Positions 11,041-21,634 are shown, counted from the stretch's first letter. The stretch is 64,000 nucleotides of DNA from Adiantum capillus-veneris (GCA_014529385.2 CM043957.1:85813881-85877880), one strand, 5' to 3'. The notes: a model not told the origin generated them from the letters alone. Numbers and translations: made by a program.

Positions 11041-11354
11041 AGTACAACCTGGATCGCCCTATTCACTATGCAAGTCGCCTACTCTCCAAGGCCGAATGCA
11101 ACTATAGCACCACAGAAAGGGAAGGTTTATCTATTGTGTATGCCCTGCAAAAATTTCGGCATTATTTATTGGGGGTCCACTTCACAGTTATTACTGATCA
11201 CCATGCCCTGCGCTATCTACTCAACAAGCCGCAAGTTACAGGTCGAGTATGGCGATTGCTACTGTTATTTCAAGAATTTGATTTCGAAGTTGTACACAGG
11301 CCCGGCAAACATCATGTCCTTCCCGACCACCTCTCTCGCATTCACACGGGTTAA
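10992..11354 (+). pseudogene. pol: LTR-1 RNase H domain
   Basis: This domain removes the RNA strand of the RNA-DNA hybrid. It contains PIHYASRLLSKAECNYS, TEREGLSIVYAL, FTVITDHHALRYLL and the tail VVHRPGKHHVLPDHLSR, all hallmarks of Ty3/gypsy RNase H. The beginning (HIDATTGCGG) is in the previous frame, so a frameshift at about 11015 separates it from RT. A stop at 11352-11354 ends it. Confidence 0.87.
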
Positions 11355-11585
11355 GAAGCAACCGGGGTTGCAGACGACTTTCCAGATAGAAGTCTCTTTA
11401 AGGTACCACTCTGGAATAGTACGGCGATGTTTTGCATTTGTTTTCTACAGGCGTGTACCAAGAGAACGCTTCTCCCCTACAGAAGAGACGACTGTTATTG
11501 AAGTCTAGGAGGCCATTCACTCTGATTGGGAGCCAGCTATACAAGTAAGGACAAGATGGTGTTCTGAGGTGGTGTGTCTCCGCTC

Positions 11586-12660
11586 ATGAAGTGGAGTATA
11601 TTTTGGAGGATGCCCACAGTGGTCCCACTGGTGGCCATTACCCTGGTCATATCATTGTCTAGTGTGGCTTATGGTGGCCCTATATTTTTCGGGATGCAAT
11701 TGCCTATGTAAAAGCATGTGATGTGTGTCCACGCTGTGGCCCTAAACCAAGCAAGCAGTCAAACCATCCTCTGCAGGTCTCTATGGCGTGGTTGCCTTTT
11801 GAGCGATGGGGCTTGGACTTTGTTGGTCCAGTTACTCCATCTGCTCAACCAGGCAATCATAAGTATCTCCTGATAGCAACGGATTATGCAACCAAATGGG
11901 CCGAAGTGGTGGCTACCATCGAATATACAGCCGCGACTGTTGCAAAATTTTTGTATGAAAATATTTTTTGCAGATTTGGGTGCCCTCTAGAAGTCACAAG
12001 TGATCGAGGTAGTCATTTTGTCAACGACTTGATCTCCACTCTCCTCACGAATTACAAGATTTTTCATCGCAAATCTTGCTCTTACTATCCTAGAGCAAAT
12101 GGGCAGGCTGAAAGCACTAACAAAGTGCTGATCATGCTTCTCAAAAACGCTTATCATCTGCATCCAACATCTTGGGCTCAAGCTATCCTCGGCACAGTTT
12201 GGGCTTATCACACCTCCTTCAAGGCAACCACTAACTACACCCCATTCCAGCTAGCTTTTGGCCTAGAAGCAATTGCACCATATGAGTTAACTCAGGTTCA
12301 GCAAGAGTGGGAAGTGTTTGTGTCACAGCTGGGATTGCTTCAGCAAACCTCTCTCGTCTCTCAATGTTAGCAGAAAGCAGGAGGTTAGCCTTACATGCTC
12401 TCTAAGCCGAGAAAATTCGTCGCAAAGGGTGGCACGATCGCCATCTCCGAAGGCCGAAAATAACGCATGGGTTCCCTGGTGCTACTCTATCAAGCTAAGT
12501 ATCTAAAGAAAGCTAAGAAGCTGGTTCCAACCTGACAAGGGCCATTCAGGGTATAGGAAATTTTGCCACAAGGAGCAATCCAGTTAGTAACTTTAAACGG
12601 TGTTCCATTGCCTCTGGTAAATGGCTCCAGAATCAAGTGCTATTACTCCTCTCAGTAAAC
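11586..12660 (+). pseudogene. pol: LTR-1 integrase
   Basis: Integrase joins element DNA to the target. An N-terminal H2C2 zinc finger can be read at 11586-11740 (HEVEYI, GGHYPGH, then CDVCPRC), with one in-frame stop. The catalytic core, 11723-12370, is open: WGLDFVGP (first Asp, near 11810), TSDRGSHF (second Asp, near 12002) and NGQAESTNK (Glu at 12110-12112). The C-terminal GPF box can be followed to about 12650 (LPQGAIQLVTLNGVPLPL) but is full of stops. No chromodomain is visible. Confidence 0.88.
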
Positions 12661-12714
12661 AGTATACAACTATTCCGCCATCTATAGGTTCTATATCCCA
12701 TCTCTCTCCTCCCC

Positions 12715-12829
12715 ACTATCTTTCCACCAAAACGGGTGTTCTGTTACTGTCTCAGTTTCAGCTCTCCTCCCGACTATCTTTCCACCAGAACAGGTGTTTT
12801 GTTACTATCTCAGTTTCCTCCTAAGGTAT
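12715..12829 (+). repeat. 58-bp tandem duplication downstream of LTR-1 integrase
   Basis: Two copies starting ACTATCTTTCCACC at 12715 and 12773, with a few substitutions. They lie between integrase and the captured host fragment. No coding role is seen. Confidence 0.8.
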
Positions 12830-12961
12830 TTTTTCTCCACTCAGTCTCTGTAATTGGGTATTGTCTTGAACTTCTTCAGTCCAAACACTCTTTCTCTAAT
12901 TGTTTCTATCCTCATTCTTATTTGACGTTAAGTACTAAGGTCTTTCCAGTTAAGCTTCTAG

Positions 12962-13351
12962 TCTGGAGTCTCCAAGGGTCGTGGTTTTGTTCAGTTTAAA
13001 CAAGTGGAATCTACCCAGATGGTGATTGAGAAAGGGAATGATATGTAATCAATGACTTGACGAGGCTCAAAATTCAATAATTTCTATGTGAGGAATATTG
13101 CAGAGTCTCTATCAGATAAGAATTTAGGAGCGTCTTTGAAACCTTTGGTCCCATTAGCAGTGCGGTTATTATGAGGGATGCCGATGGAAAATCAAAGTGC
13201 TTCGGTTTTGTAAATTTTGAGAGCGCAGATGATGTTGCAAAGGTAGTTCAAAGTCAAGTTGTCCTGTGACTGCAATCCACCTCCCATGTATCATCCTGGA
13301 GCTCCAAGAATGGGCCAGCAAGTAGACCAGCAAATGTTGTATGAAAAGCCC
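12962..13351 (+). pseudogene. Captured poly(A)-binding protein gene fragment inside LTR-1
   Basis: Pieces of a plant-type cytoplasmic poly(A)-binding protein occur in the right order. At 12962-13045 SGVSKGRGFVQF matches RNP1 of RRM2 (family form SKGYGFVQF), followed by VIEKGNDM. At 13073-13138 FNNFYVRNIAES matches the start of RRM3 (family form FTNVYVKNLAES). At 13144-13250, in another frame, FGPISSAVIMRDADG and GKSKCFGFVNFE match the RNP1 region of RRM3. At about 13276-13350 PPPMYHPGAPRMGQQ followed by QQMLYEKPP matches the proline-rich linker after RRM4. The RRM2-RRM3 spacer and all of RRM4 are missing. Stops at 13046 and 13267 and a frameshift make it non-functional. It appears to be host sequence picked up by the retroelement. 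Confidence 0.78.
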
Positions 13352-13890
13352 CCTCTTCCCAATTCGCCCAGTTTTCTCCCCTTTATCCCAATTCGTCCCA
13401 ACCCTCCCTTCCCCTCTCCCCCAAACTCGCCCCCTCCTCTTCCTATTGGCCCCTCCCAATTCGTCCCACTCTGCCCTTTCTCCCAAATTCGCCCCCCTCT
13501 GCCCTCTTCCTATTCACCCCCTTCCCCTACCCAATTCCCTCGCCCCTATCCACCCCTCACCTCTCGCCCCTACCCTCTCTCCCCCTCGTCCTTAACCAAT
13601 CCCACCCCCTCACCTCTCGCCCCTACCCTCTCTTCCTCGCACCTACCCTATACTCTCGCCCCTACCCTATACCCTCGCCCTACCCTCTCTCTCCCTCGCC
13701 CATACCCAATCCCCCCACCTCTCGCACCTATCCACCCCTCACCCCTCGCCCCTACCCTTACCTCACCCCTCGCCCTGTGTCTCCTTTGGCTCGCCCCTAA
13801 CTTGCCTAAAACCTCGCCCTCCTACCACTCTATGCCTCGCCCCTACTGGGATCGCCCCAAGCTAAACCCCTCGACCCTAACCGAAAAATA
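13352..13890 (+). repeat. C-rich, purine-poor degenerate repeat in LTR-1
   Basis: About 540 bp dominated by CCCCTACCCT, TCGCCCCTACC and CCCCTCGCCC motifs, with very few guanines on this strand. It reads as a proline/serine/leucine-rich open frame (to 13891), but that follows from composition. It starts right after the poly(A)-binding protein fragment, so it may have expanded from that gene's proline-rich linker or be a separate simple repeat. Confidence 0.8.
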
Positions 13891-13982
13891 AAAACCGCCC
13901 CTATCGAATCTACTGCTCTCTACATCAACCTCCTGCTAGTGTCGGGTCTCGTGTCTGATACACCCTTCCAACTGTACTCACT

Positions 13983-15400
13983 ATGGCAAGAGGTAGCAAG
14001 AAACAGACAGAAGGTGGTAGCAAGCAAAAAGAATTGTTGAGAAAAAAGAAAGCTGTGGCTGCAGAATGAGAGAGTGAGGAGATGTCAGCAAGCAGTAGCC
14101 ACAGCTTGGATGACATAACTTCGAGCGACCCCAGTGAGATGAAAGCTACAAAGCATACTCGCCGTCTGAGTCAGAAGCACACTCCGAGTCAGATGCTTCG
14201 AAGAGGACCATACAAAATCAGCTCAAAAGAAAGGTAAACAGTCAATCATGAGTCATGTAATCAAGAGGCCTGCAACATCCAAAAATTGCACCGCGTTCTC
14301 TTTGGATTTTTATTTACAGCAGCCTCGACCATCTCTGAGCGAAGTCTTTTCCAATGCTCAGTTGCAGACTCTGGGTCTCACAGCATTGGCCAATGCCGAT
14401 TTACCTACCACTGTTCCTGCGGAGATGATACATCAAATATTAAAAGATTTTCCCAAGGTAAGGGGCCACAAGTTGACAGCTACAAGGCTTGGCCATGCCA
14501 TGGGTATGACTAGCTTTCCATCTGTGAAGCCGGCTACACGCACTTTTTCTAAGCTGTCCAAGGATGCAACAATTCAAGCATGTCAAGAACTGCCAAGTTC
14601 GGTCACCCAAAATATGAAAGGAACAAACGGATTCTGGCAATCTTCAGGTATTACTTTCTCGCTAGTGATCTTCCTACTATCTTCTCCCACTGCGACGGCC
14701 TCTTCTGTTTGATCCACACCATACCCTGTGGATTCCACCAGATTCTCTTTACCTCTTTACAGTCCAGGGCTAAACGATTTCGGGCCCAAGTGCAATTTGT
14801 GCAGTTAAGCTTCAAATGTTTTGCAGCACCTCTCTTGGCATGGGTCATAAATATATATGTTAGCCTCGATGAAGTGGATGAGGTTCCACAGGGAACCCCG
14901 AAAGGGAAAAGAAAATCTGCAAGTATTCAGGCTGACCCTACAGATACCAAGAAAAAGAAGATCAAAGCAAAAGTGGCGAAGGATACAGTGCAGTCTTTAC
15001 TCTCCTTGCCAGTTTCAGAGAGCCACCAAACTAGGGTGACGCATCTTCCGAGTCACACTCCATCTACTTCTACCCCTCGTTCTACTGTGCCAGCGCCAGT
15101 GTCTACTTCCGCTCCTCAGGACAAGATGGCCGCTTCGTCCTTATAGGATCCTCTCCCTTCTTCTCCCATCTTCACTCATACTCCAGCCAACATATCTCAC
15201 TCTCCATCTACAACAACCATCTCAGAGGTACCTACTACACCCGTTGTACCGACCTTTAGCTCGCCGGCTGTACCACTTACGCGTCCTCCAGCATCCCATG
15301 CATCTGAGGGTTCTTCAGAAATGCCCGACTCTACTTCTCTATTTCAGCTTTCTGAGAAGTTACTTCAGGACTCAAGGGCTACTATTGCCACCATAGAACT
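13983..15400 (+). pseudogene. LTR-1 extra ORF downstream of pol, unknown function
   Basis: An ATG at 13983 opens MARGSKKQTEGG, a lysine-rich start, with a stop after about 28 codons. Coding-like sequence continues across frames: 14248-14712 (SLSEVFSNAQLQTLGLTAL) and 14580-15146 (a basic stretch GKRKSASIQ, a Lys-rich run, then a Ser/Thr/Pro-rich tail). The Ser/Thr/Pro-rich reading continues past the stop at 15144 to about 15400. Tat and Athila elements often carry an additional ORF here. I do not recognise a domain. Confidence 0.5.
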
Positions 15401-16202
15401 AGGTAAGAGCAGCTAGCTGCCACGTACCATTGTCACTCCGCCACATATGCAGCTATGGAAGGATCTCTGAGAGTCGCCGAGAGTGCCACGCTGATCGAGA
15501 TGCTACGATTTTCACATTACAACAAGTATTGAAGATTAAGTCAAAGATCATTGACGACCTAAGAGCACAGCTACAAGGATTTCAAGAGATGCTTTTGTAT
15601 GGTAATAGGTCTACACAGGTTCCTGTGGGATACAGATGGACTGGGTCAGGGACACAGGTCCAGACTCCTGCAGGGTATAAAGGAGCCAAATGGTTACAGT
15701 TGGTACACATAGCCAGGGACAAAGGTCCAGACTCCTGCACGGTATAAAGGAGCATCAGCAGGTCCCTCTCAGCAGTTCTTGGGATCGTACACATAGCCCC
15801 CATTCCAATACTATACTTCACCGGGGCCTCAAGGTCAGGTACCACAGGTGCAGAGCGTTCCTTGCTGTGACGGTGTTGCTGGTGCACACCGCCATGGTTG
15901 TGTCACTAGGCGTCATGAGTACACTTCAGGGCAGGTGCTTCCATCCGCTGTGCAGCAGGTGGCTGCTCCAACCACACGGAGCCATTTTGTTCAGAACATA
16001 GTCCAGTAGCCGCAACGTTACACAATCGATTTGATGGCTCCCCTGGACGTCGAGACTTCTGGTGCAGCAGTGGCGACGACACTTTCTCTTGGGTGACAGG
16101 ATCGCACTACTTTCTACTCCTTTCATTGTACATATGGTTACTTTTTGCAGTTTTTCAGTGTTTGGCTCGCCGAGACAGTGACCAGTCTTGTGGTGGGCAA
16201 CC
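15401..16202 (+). other. LTR-1 3' untranslated region
   Basis: Mostly non-coding sequence before the 3' LTR. It contains two imperfect copies of GGTCCAGACTCCTGCA followed by GGTATAAAGGAGC (15658 and 15725). No clear polypurine tract is seen directly before 16203; the best candidate is the weak TGTGGTGGGCAACC at 16189-16202. Confidence 0.55.
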
Positions 16203-16789
16203 TGTAGCAGGGCTACAGTGTCACTTCACAGGACAGACAGAGACAGTTGGACAGTTGGTTACAGTTGGTCTGGTTCACACTGGACGGACCCTCTACGCTG
16301 GGAGTGGCACGTGGCAGGGTACCAACGGTGGTCTAGTGGACATTGTGGCCAGGTCATCACCACCACTCAGTTCGGAGAAAGACTTAGCTGACTGGACATT
16401 TATGAGCCGTTGGTGGCTCTTTATGGTTATACATATGAGTAGTCGTTTTGGGTCATTAGCATCATCATCTTCATATACGGTCGAACGTAGTCGTTTAGTG
16501 TGAGTCTATACACAAAGCACTTATTAACCATCCCTGCACATCTAAGCCTCGACACCCCATTGTACCTGAGAGTCCTAGGCTGGAGTTGAGTGTGCTGCCA
16601 CGCCAGAGTCTGTATCAGTTCTTTGAGATAGTCGAGTCATTTGTTGTGCTCTACTGTTGTTGTTGTGTCTCTGTGAGCTCAGTTGTTGTCTATTGTGTCC
16701 TGTTTTCAGTCTGTTTTGAGTGAGGTTGACACGCACATTGCACTGAGGAGCACCCACTATAGAGAGCACGACACATTATCTGTGCTACA
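16203..16789 (+). repeat. 3' LTR of LTR-1
   Basis: 587 bp, TGTAGCAGGG to CTGTGCTACA, matching 5797-6382 over its full length with roughly 6% differences by eye. It is followed by the target duplication GATAC at 16790-16794, after which A2 coding sequence resumes. Confidence 0.95.
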
Positions 16790-16794
16790 GATAC

Positions 16795-16980
16795 ACCCCT
16801 TCCCGGTAGCTTTAGGGATCTACTTTGCCAAAATAATGGATCATCACACAACACTCACACACAAAAAAGCTACTAGCCCACTACCCTACTCTCACGTGAG
16901 GGGAGCATCTTGTAGACCTTTTGTGGTCCCATCGGTCATTTTGGCCCCCCGAGGACGTAAATACAACATCATCATCATCT
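16795..16980 (+). other. A2 3' end with tail hairpin
   Basis: The continuation of A2 after LTR-1: a short coding remnant, then the family tail GGTCCCATCGGTCATTTTGG. The stem GGTCA (16934-16938) and TGGCC (16942-16946) has a TTT loop and one G-U pair, followed by GAGGACGTAAATACAAC and (ATC)n. The tail resembles that of A1, but the tract is ATC instead of TC. Confidence 0.8.
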
Positions 16981-17052
16981 CTCTCATAGGTCATTTTGGC
17001 CTTTTGAAGACGTTTAATATAACATTTCATTTCATTTCATTTCTCTCTCTCT
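16981..17052 (+). mobile_element. Solo family A tail, extremely 5'-truncated
   Basis: Only the last 70 or so bases of a family A LINE are present: CTCATAGG, the hairpin AGGTCA-TTT-TGGCCT (16988-17002), GAAGACGTTTAATATAACAT, three CATTT units and a short TC run. It begins directly at the end of the A2 tail tract. It looks like an insertion in which reverse transcription stopped right after the hairpin. Confidence 0.75.
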
Positions 17053-17623
17053 TTTGGCAAGAAAAGGGCTTGCATTCTGTGTACATAAGAGCCCTCTGGA
17101 GATGCACAATAGCCTATCACCCAAAGGAAGTACAAAAGTGGGCTAATAAGGTGTGCGCTATATAAACATCAAGGTGGCATGTATGATGAATGTAAAAGGA
17201 ACTATTGTGGGGGTGCGTAATGCCATGTAATGCGACCACGATCTTGATGGAAAAGAACTGACGATCTCGCCCATCTGTGAAGAAAGATGCATTGCCGCTG
17301 CCCTGGAGGAGCCGGCTGAAGAATCCCACCAATTGCGAAGAGTATGCAGAAACTCTCTCCAAATGGCTATCAAACGGTGGACGTAAGGGAGGATTGAGAG
17401 CCCAGAATGTGGGCACAGCAAGCCTTCCACATGGTCCAAAGCATGATGCTGCATATCATGGTGAAAACTGCCTTTCGGTGGTAGAAATCCAACTCATGAC
17501 CTGCATCTGGCATCATCTTTAAAGTGCTTGGTCTATATCCTAAGGGAGTAAGCAGGAAGACTCGATCTGTCGGCAAGCCCTGAAAAAAGGTGTGTGACCC
17601 TGCAAATTGCAAAAGCCATGCAA
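17053..17623 (-). other. B1 3' untranslated region
   Basis: On the - strand the region ends GCCAAAA followed by GA repeats. The last 180 bases match B2 (42325-42530) and B3 (60013-60187): shared blocks read on the + strand include GAAGTACAAAAGT, GTATGATGA and the sequence around GCATAATGCCA(T)GTAAT. This identifies all three as 3' ends of one family. Confidence 0.75.
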
Positions 17624-18982
17624 CTACCCCCACGTCACAAACCCATCATGGATGCCCACTCTAATCAACAAACAACAAACGGCCATCCACACTGGCTGTG
17701 CATATGGGCAAACCCATAAACAGTGCCTCAAAGACTCAGGCTCCAAAGTACATCTTTGACAAGTTTGATGATGACTAGTGACTGCAAACCAAGAGCCTTC
17801 AAGCAATCCAGCATGTGCTATCATCCACATGAAAAAACATATCCTGCGGATGATCCGGATGACCCAGATGCAAGGCCAAAACTGTCGCTGGAAAGCTGGG
17901 AGGATGCGTTGATCATGCCACACCTATGATTGACGTGGACAGTGAGGTGGATGCTGGTTTGCAAATGAAGTCTCTTCCGAAGGGAGACTATGTACTCAAA
18001 AAAGGATGGAGGTGCTTCATCATCCCTCAATGAAGGCTAGTGCCACTCTCCAGAATCCCAGTCAAACTGAACAAGGGGCTTGCCTTTCCAAATCCATAGT
18101 CTCCAGAGTGGAGCCTCGTCACAACAATGAAATCAGGGTCGACAAATGATCTCCTCTAGAAAGAGACGACTCTAACAGGCTGCCAATGGGCAATCAGCCT
18201 CTGATCAGGTGAAACCTCACCCTGAAAGTCCAATCTGATGATGTGACGTCCATGATGGCCAGTCTCGACGATGCTAAAGACTAGAGTCCCCTGCTCAACA
18301 ACAATCGGGTCTCCTGAGATGGGATCAAAGTACACCCACCATCCTTCATAGAAGGTAAAGGAATCTGTCCCTCAATCAAGGCATGCCAAACGGGTGGAAT
18401 CGCCTCATCAATCTCTCTCATACGGGCAATAACCCCTCTATGAATCCGGTAGGCTGCTCCAATAACCTGTGCCCCAACCAAGGAAGCATCTGACCAACGG
18501 CCTAAAGAGCTTGCCGGTCCGTCATCCCATCCAGGCCAATCAATGTGAGTCCTCTCACCTAGCTAACGGCCTTCTGCATCTGTCACATATGCATTTCAAA
18601 CAAGTGGCTGCCTCGTTACCTCCTCGATAAAAGAAGGCAAGTGTCGGATTCAAGCAAGACGTAAGTCCTTCCAAATCCGCAGCAAGCAGCGCATAAATGG
18701 TGACAAATGGGGAGTATCTAAGGGTGCATCTATGAAGATGAATCTAACGGTGGGGCGCCAGACACCAATAGCATCTAGAGATCCAAAACGAGGAGAGGGA
18801 GTTGTCACAAAGCATGATGCAGAAACTCTTTCCAAGGATCTGCTCCTGGAAACAATCCGCGTACTGTGAGCTTCACAAGCAGTGCCTTGCTGTTCATCTT
18901 TGGATCAATAATCCCCAGTCCTCCCTTCTCTCGAGGAAAAATGACTGTGTCCCAGTGGACTCGTGGTCGAGTGTCAGTAGAG
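17624..18982 (-). pseudogene. B1 ORF2 C-terminus with zf-RVT domain
   Basis: Reading on the - strand, 17923-17624 carries RRICFFMWMIAHAGLLEGSW and then CQRC...C..C, the zf-RVT zinc-binding domain found after the RT of plant LINEs. Upstream, 18835-18650 (RFIFIDAPLDTPHLSPFMR) and 18990-18880 (KGGLGIIDPK, ALLVKLTVRGLFPG) match the corresponding parts of B2. Several stops and shifts separate the pieces. Confidence 0.8.
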
Positions 18983-20530
18983 CTGAAACCAGCCTGTAGG
19001 GTGGTAGACGTAGGCTTTCATCCGAAACTTTACTTGAGACTTTAGGACACAAAGAAACTTTGCAAATAAAAACCTGTAACGGGAATGGACACTTCAAACA
19101 CACGGCTTGGAAGCTAGAGCGCTACCAAGCAGACGCCGACACCTGTTGGCCCCAAAGACTGGTGCCCCTTTCGGTATTTCTTTATTGTATTCAAAGAGGG
19201 AATAAAACCTGTGATTCCCTACAAGCTGCCCCGCATAATCCGGGCTGAAAGTGACCTGTTCTGGCCCGATTTCGGTAACATAACCGTACTAGGATGCTTC
19301 ACAGACAATACCTTCATGCAAAAAGTGACTTTCCCGACGCATACAGACACTTTGCAAAACCTGGCAAGAATCTGCAACACGCTAAATTCTCTGTTTCTGC
19401 CCTCAAAATGTGCCAGATCACTCGCACAGCAGTCCTCTCGCGTCCCCGGACCTCCTGGGGGTATTAGGGACCGTTTCGGGCGCCGAAACCCTAAACCTGC
19501 AAAAATACACAGCAGGCTGTATTTCCCTGTTTTGGGCTCCGTTTCGCGAGCCGATCGCATCCGTAGCAAGTCCTCGAGCTCCCGCACCTGTAGGGCTACT
19601 TGCCCTTTGAATTGGACGAGATTTCTCGTGTGAAATCTCTCTAAATTCACCTCTATCTGCGCGGGATTAGCAACTAGCTAATCTAGTACCTGTGCAAGAG
19701 GCTCTTGCCTCGGCAATCGCGCATGAACCCACACAACTATACATAGGTCAAATGAAAATCCCTCATGTGGGGCATCACATAATTGCACGGAGGGGAGAGA
19801 GAGAGAGCAGTGTAAGAGTGTGCAGGACATCACTTCTTGCACTACACTGTACATGAGAGGGAAAGCTTGCACACAATAGCTTTGGTACCTGCAACAATCC
19901 ACCATACGGCTGAAAATGCAACCCCCACTTTTATTTCAACGCTTCTCTCTCTTAAGTTGGAAAATACGCCAAGTGTCACTCATGCATTTATTCCCCGCTT
20001 TGGACCTTCTGGTCTGAAAATATCTCAACCGGTGCTCAATTGACTTAGCGGGAGAGTAATGAAATGTTCCTCTTGTCATTTTAGAGCTAATGGCGCGAAC
20101 AAATTTCATGGCCCAAAATAGCAGTTCCCTAAATTTTAGGAGATGCTTTCATTGGACCCTCACTGGTCATCTGACCATCTTTCACCACTGGGACCACGTC
20201 CAAAAATGCAATGTAGCTCAATTCTCGGGTGATTTTCTCTTGGTGACCCCACCTTGGCATTGTGCCTCTATTGAGTTGGTTTCCTAGTATCTACCAACTT
20301 ATCAAGTGCGACAAGGGGACCTAGATGACTTTGAACTAAGCCTAGACACCCTTTTACTACTAGAATTCCAGTGCTGACCAACTTCCCTTCTGCGGGTGAA
20401 ACTACTGTTTCACACTGGCTATACAATGTCCGGCCATTTGCAACCTCAAAAAGAGTGTCTCAAAAATTAAACGAAAATCATCGAAAAGAAACCAACAACT
20501 AAGGTTAGTATTTGCCACGTCCTCGTGACT
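18983..20530. mobile_element. Unclassified insertion of about 1.5 kb in B1 ORF2
   Basis: B ORF2 reads LVGNFLWGGLECSS on one side and SSTDTRPRVHW on the other, while B2 has these blocks adjacent; the 1.5 kb between them is foreign. No reverse transcriptase, transposase or terminal repeat is recognised. Candidate target duplications are GAAACCA (18985-18991 and 20488-20494) or a degenerate 5-mer ending GAGC at both borders, so the edges are uncertain by about 50 bases. Weak open frames on both strands (19211-19650) overlap each other and show no family motif. It could be a solo LTR or a non-autonomous DNA element. Confidence 0.55.
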
Positions 20531-21634
20531 CGAGCATTCCAAGCCACCCCATAAAAAGTTGCCTACAAGGTGCCTTAAACGCGCCATGATGCTCGACTGA
20601 AGAGTCATGCAGGATGTGGTGAGCAAAGTTGTCGCAAGAAGAACCTTATTCACCACAAGGCCTCTTCCCTCCAAAGATAAATGCAAGCATGACCAATGGC
20701 AACGTTTCTTCCTAATGGACTGTAGCACGGGCGCAAACTGTGGCTCAACGGACACATTAATCCCGACGAGGAAACCCAAATATTTGCAAGTCTGCCCTCT
20801 AGGTAGCCAAGTGAAATTATCCTGTGCACCCTAGTGAAAATCTTCATCTACTCCTACTAAAAAGCCAAAGGACTTCTACAAGTTTATAAGAGCACCACTG
20901 GCCATGCAGAAGGTAGCAAGAGCATCCCGTAGACTGTCCAAGGTGGGTGTGTCATATCGAACAAAGAGCATAGTGTCATCAACATATTCCCGATCCAACA
21001 AATTTGGCTAGTCAGCCAACCGCATAGCAAGACCTCTCAATTGTGGGGTCTTGTGGCACAAGAAGAGAGACATGGCCTCACCAAAAAACAAAAAGTAGGC
21101 AGCCAAGGGACATCCTTGGCAAACTGAACGAGATAGAGGAAAACGGCGTCCAATGTGGCCCTTAATTGTGACAGCGCCGGAGGCAATACGGTATAATGTA
21201 GATGCACCTCTCATCCACTACAAGGGAAAACCCATCCTCTAAATAGTTCCCTTCAAGAAACCCCAATCTACTCTACCGTAAGCCTTCTCAAAATCAAGAA
21301 ACATAAAAGCTATAGGTTGATTTGTCCGACGAGCCCACTCGATTGCTTCATACAAAAGGGAAGATGTTATCCAAGATACAGAGGTCTTGCACAAAACCTG
21401 TCTGTGACGCATCGATGAGATCAGGCATTAAGGGTTTCAAGCACATATTAATCATGCGAGCAAAGATCTTACACATAGAAGACATGATCGGTCTCCGCTC
21501 TCGGAGAGATGATCCATCTCCGCCTTTTGGTTTAAGAGGAATAAGTCCCGAACACATAGAGGCAAGCATCTCTCCTGTACCAAATATGTCCTACAAACTT
21601 GAAAGCGTAATGCGGCGAAGCGCATCCCTGCACC
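20531..21634 (-). pseudogene. B1 reverse transcriptase
   Basis: On the - strand, from 21569 on: GLIPLKPKGGD, KIFARMINMCLKPL and DASQTGFVQDLCILDNIF are the early RT blocks of plant L1 LINEs. SRSVCQGCPLAAY lies near 21110. The catalytic box reads YVDDTMLFV near 20972. VNKVLLATTLLTTSCM and LVGNFLWGG end the domain. Stops and frameshifts break it. The target duplication GCACC of LTR-2 (21630-21634) marks its 5' edge. Confidence 0.82.

Larger units (their letters stand above)
5797..16789 (+). mobile_element. LTR-1: Ty3/gypsy retrotransposon, Tat/Ogre-like, inserted in A2
   Basis: A complete but degenerate LTR element of 10,993 bp. Two LTRs of 586 and 587 bp (both TGTA...TACA) are flanked by the target duplication GATAC at 5792-5796 and 16790-16794. 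The order is gag, protease, RT, RNase H, integrase, which defines Ty3/gypsy. A protease with VDGGSG, a Tat-like PBS and a long region downstream of integrase with an extra ORF point to the Tat/Ogre group. The LTRs differ at roughly 6% of positions by eye, mostly transitions, so the insertion is not recent. The 3.5 kb between integrase and the 3' LTR also holds a piece of a poly(A)-binding protein gene. Confidence 0.93.
1674..16980 (+). mobile_element. LINE family A copy 2 (A2), split by LTR-1
   Basis: A nearly full-length family A LINE: 5' leader from 1674, ORF1, endonuclease, reverse transcriptase and C-terminal domain up to 5796. It resumes at 16795 after LTR-1, which is flanked by the 5-bp duplication GATAC. 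The element ends with a family tail (hairpin 16934-16946, then GAGGACGTAAATAC) and a short (ATC)n tract. The leader contains a 7-bp inverted repeat, ATTGCAT/ATGCAAT, at 1700-1719. Several frameshifts and stops make it inactive. Confidence 0.9.

Noticed and set aside
13259-13891. 210-codon proline-rich ORF
   Set aside because: Only the first 30 codons resemble a protein (the PABP linker). The rest follows from C-rich composition.
19211-19650. Overlapping 140-codon frames on both strands
   Set aside because: Neither shows a known motif; both lie in the unclassified insert.
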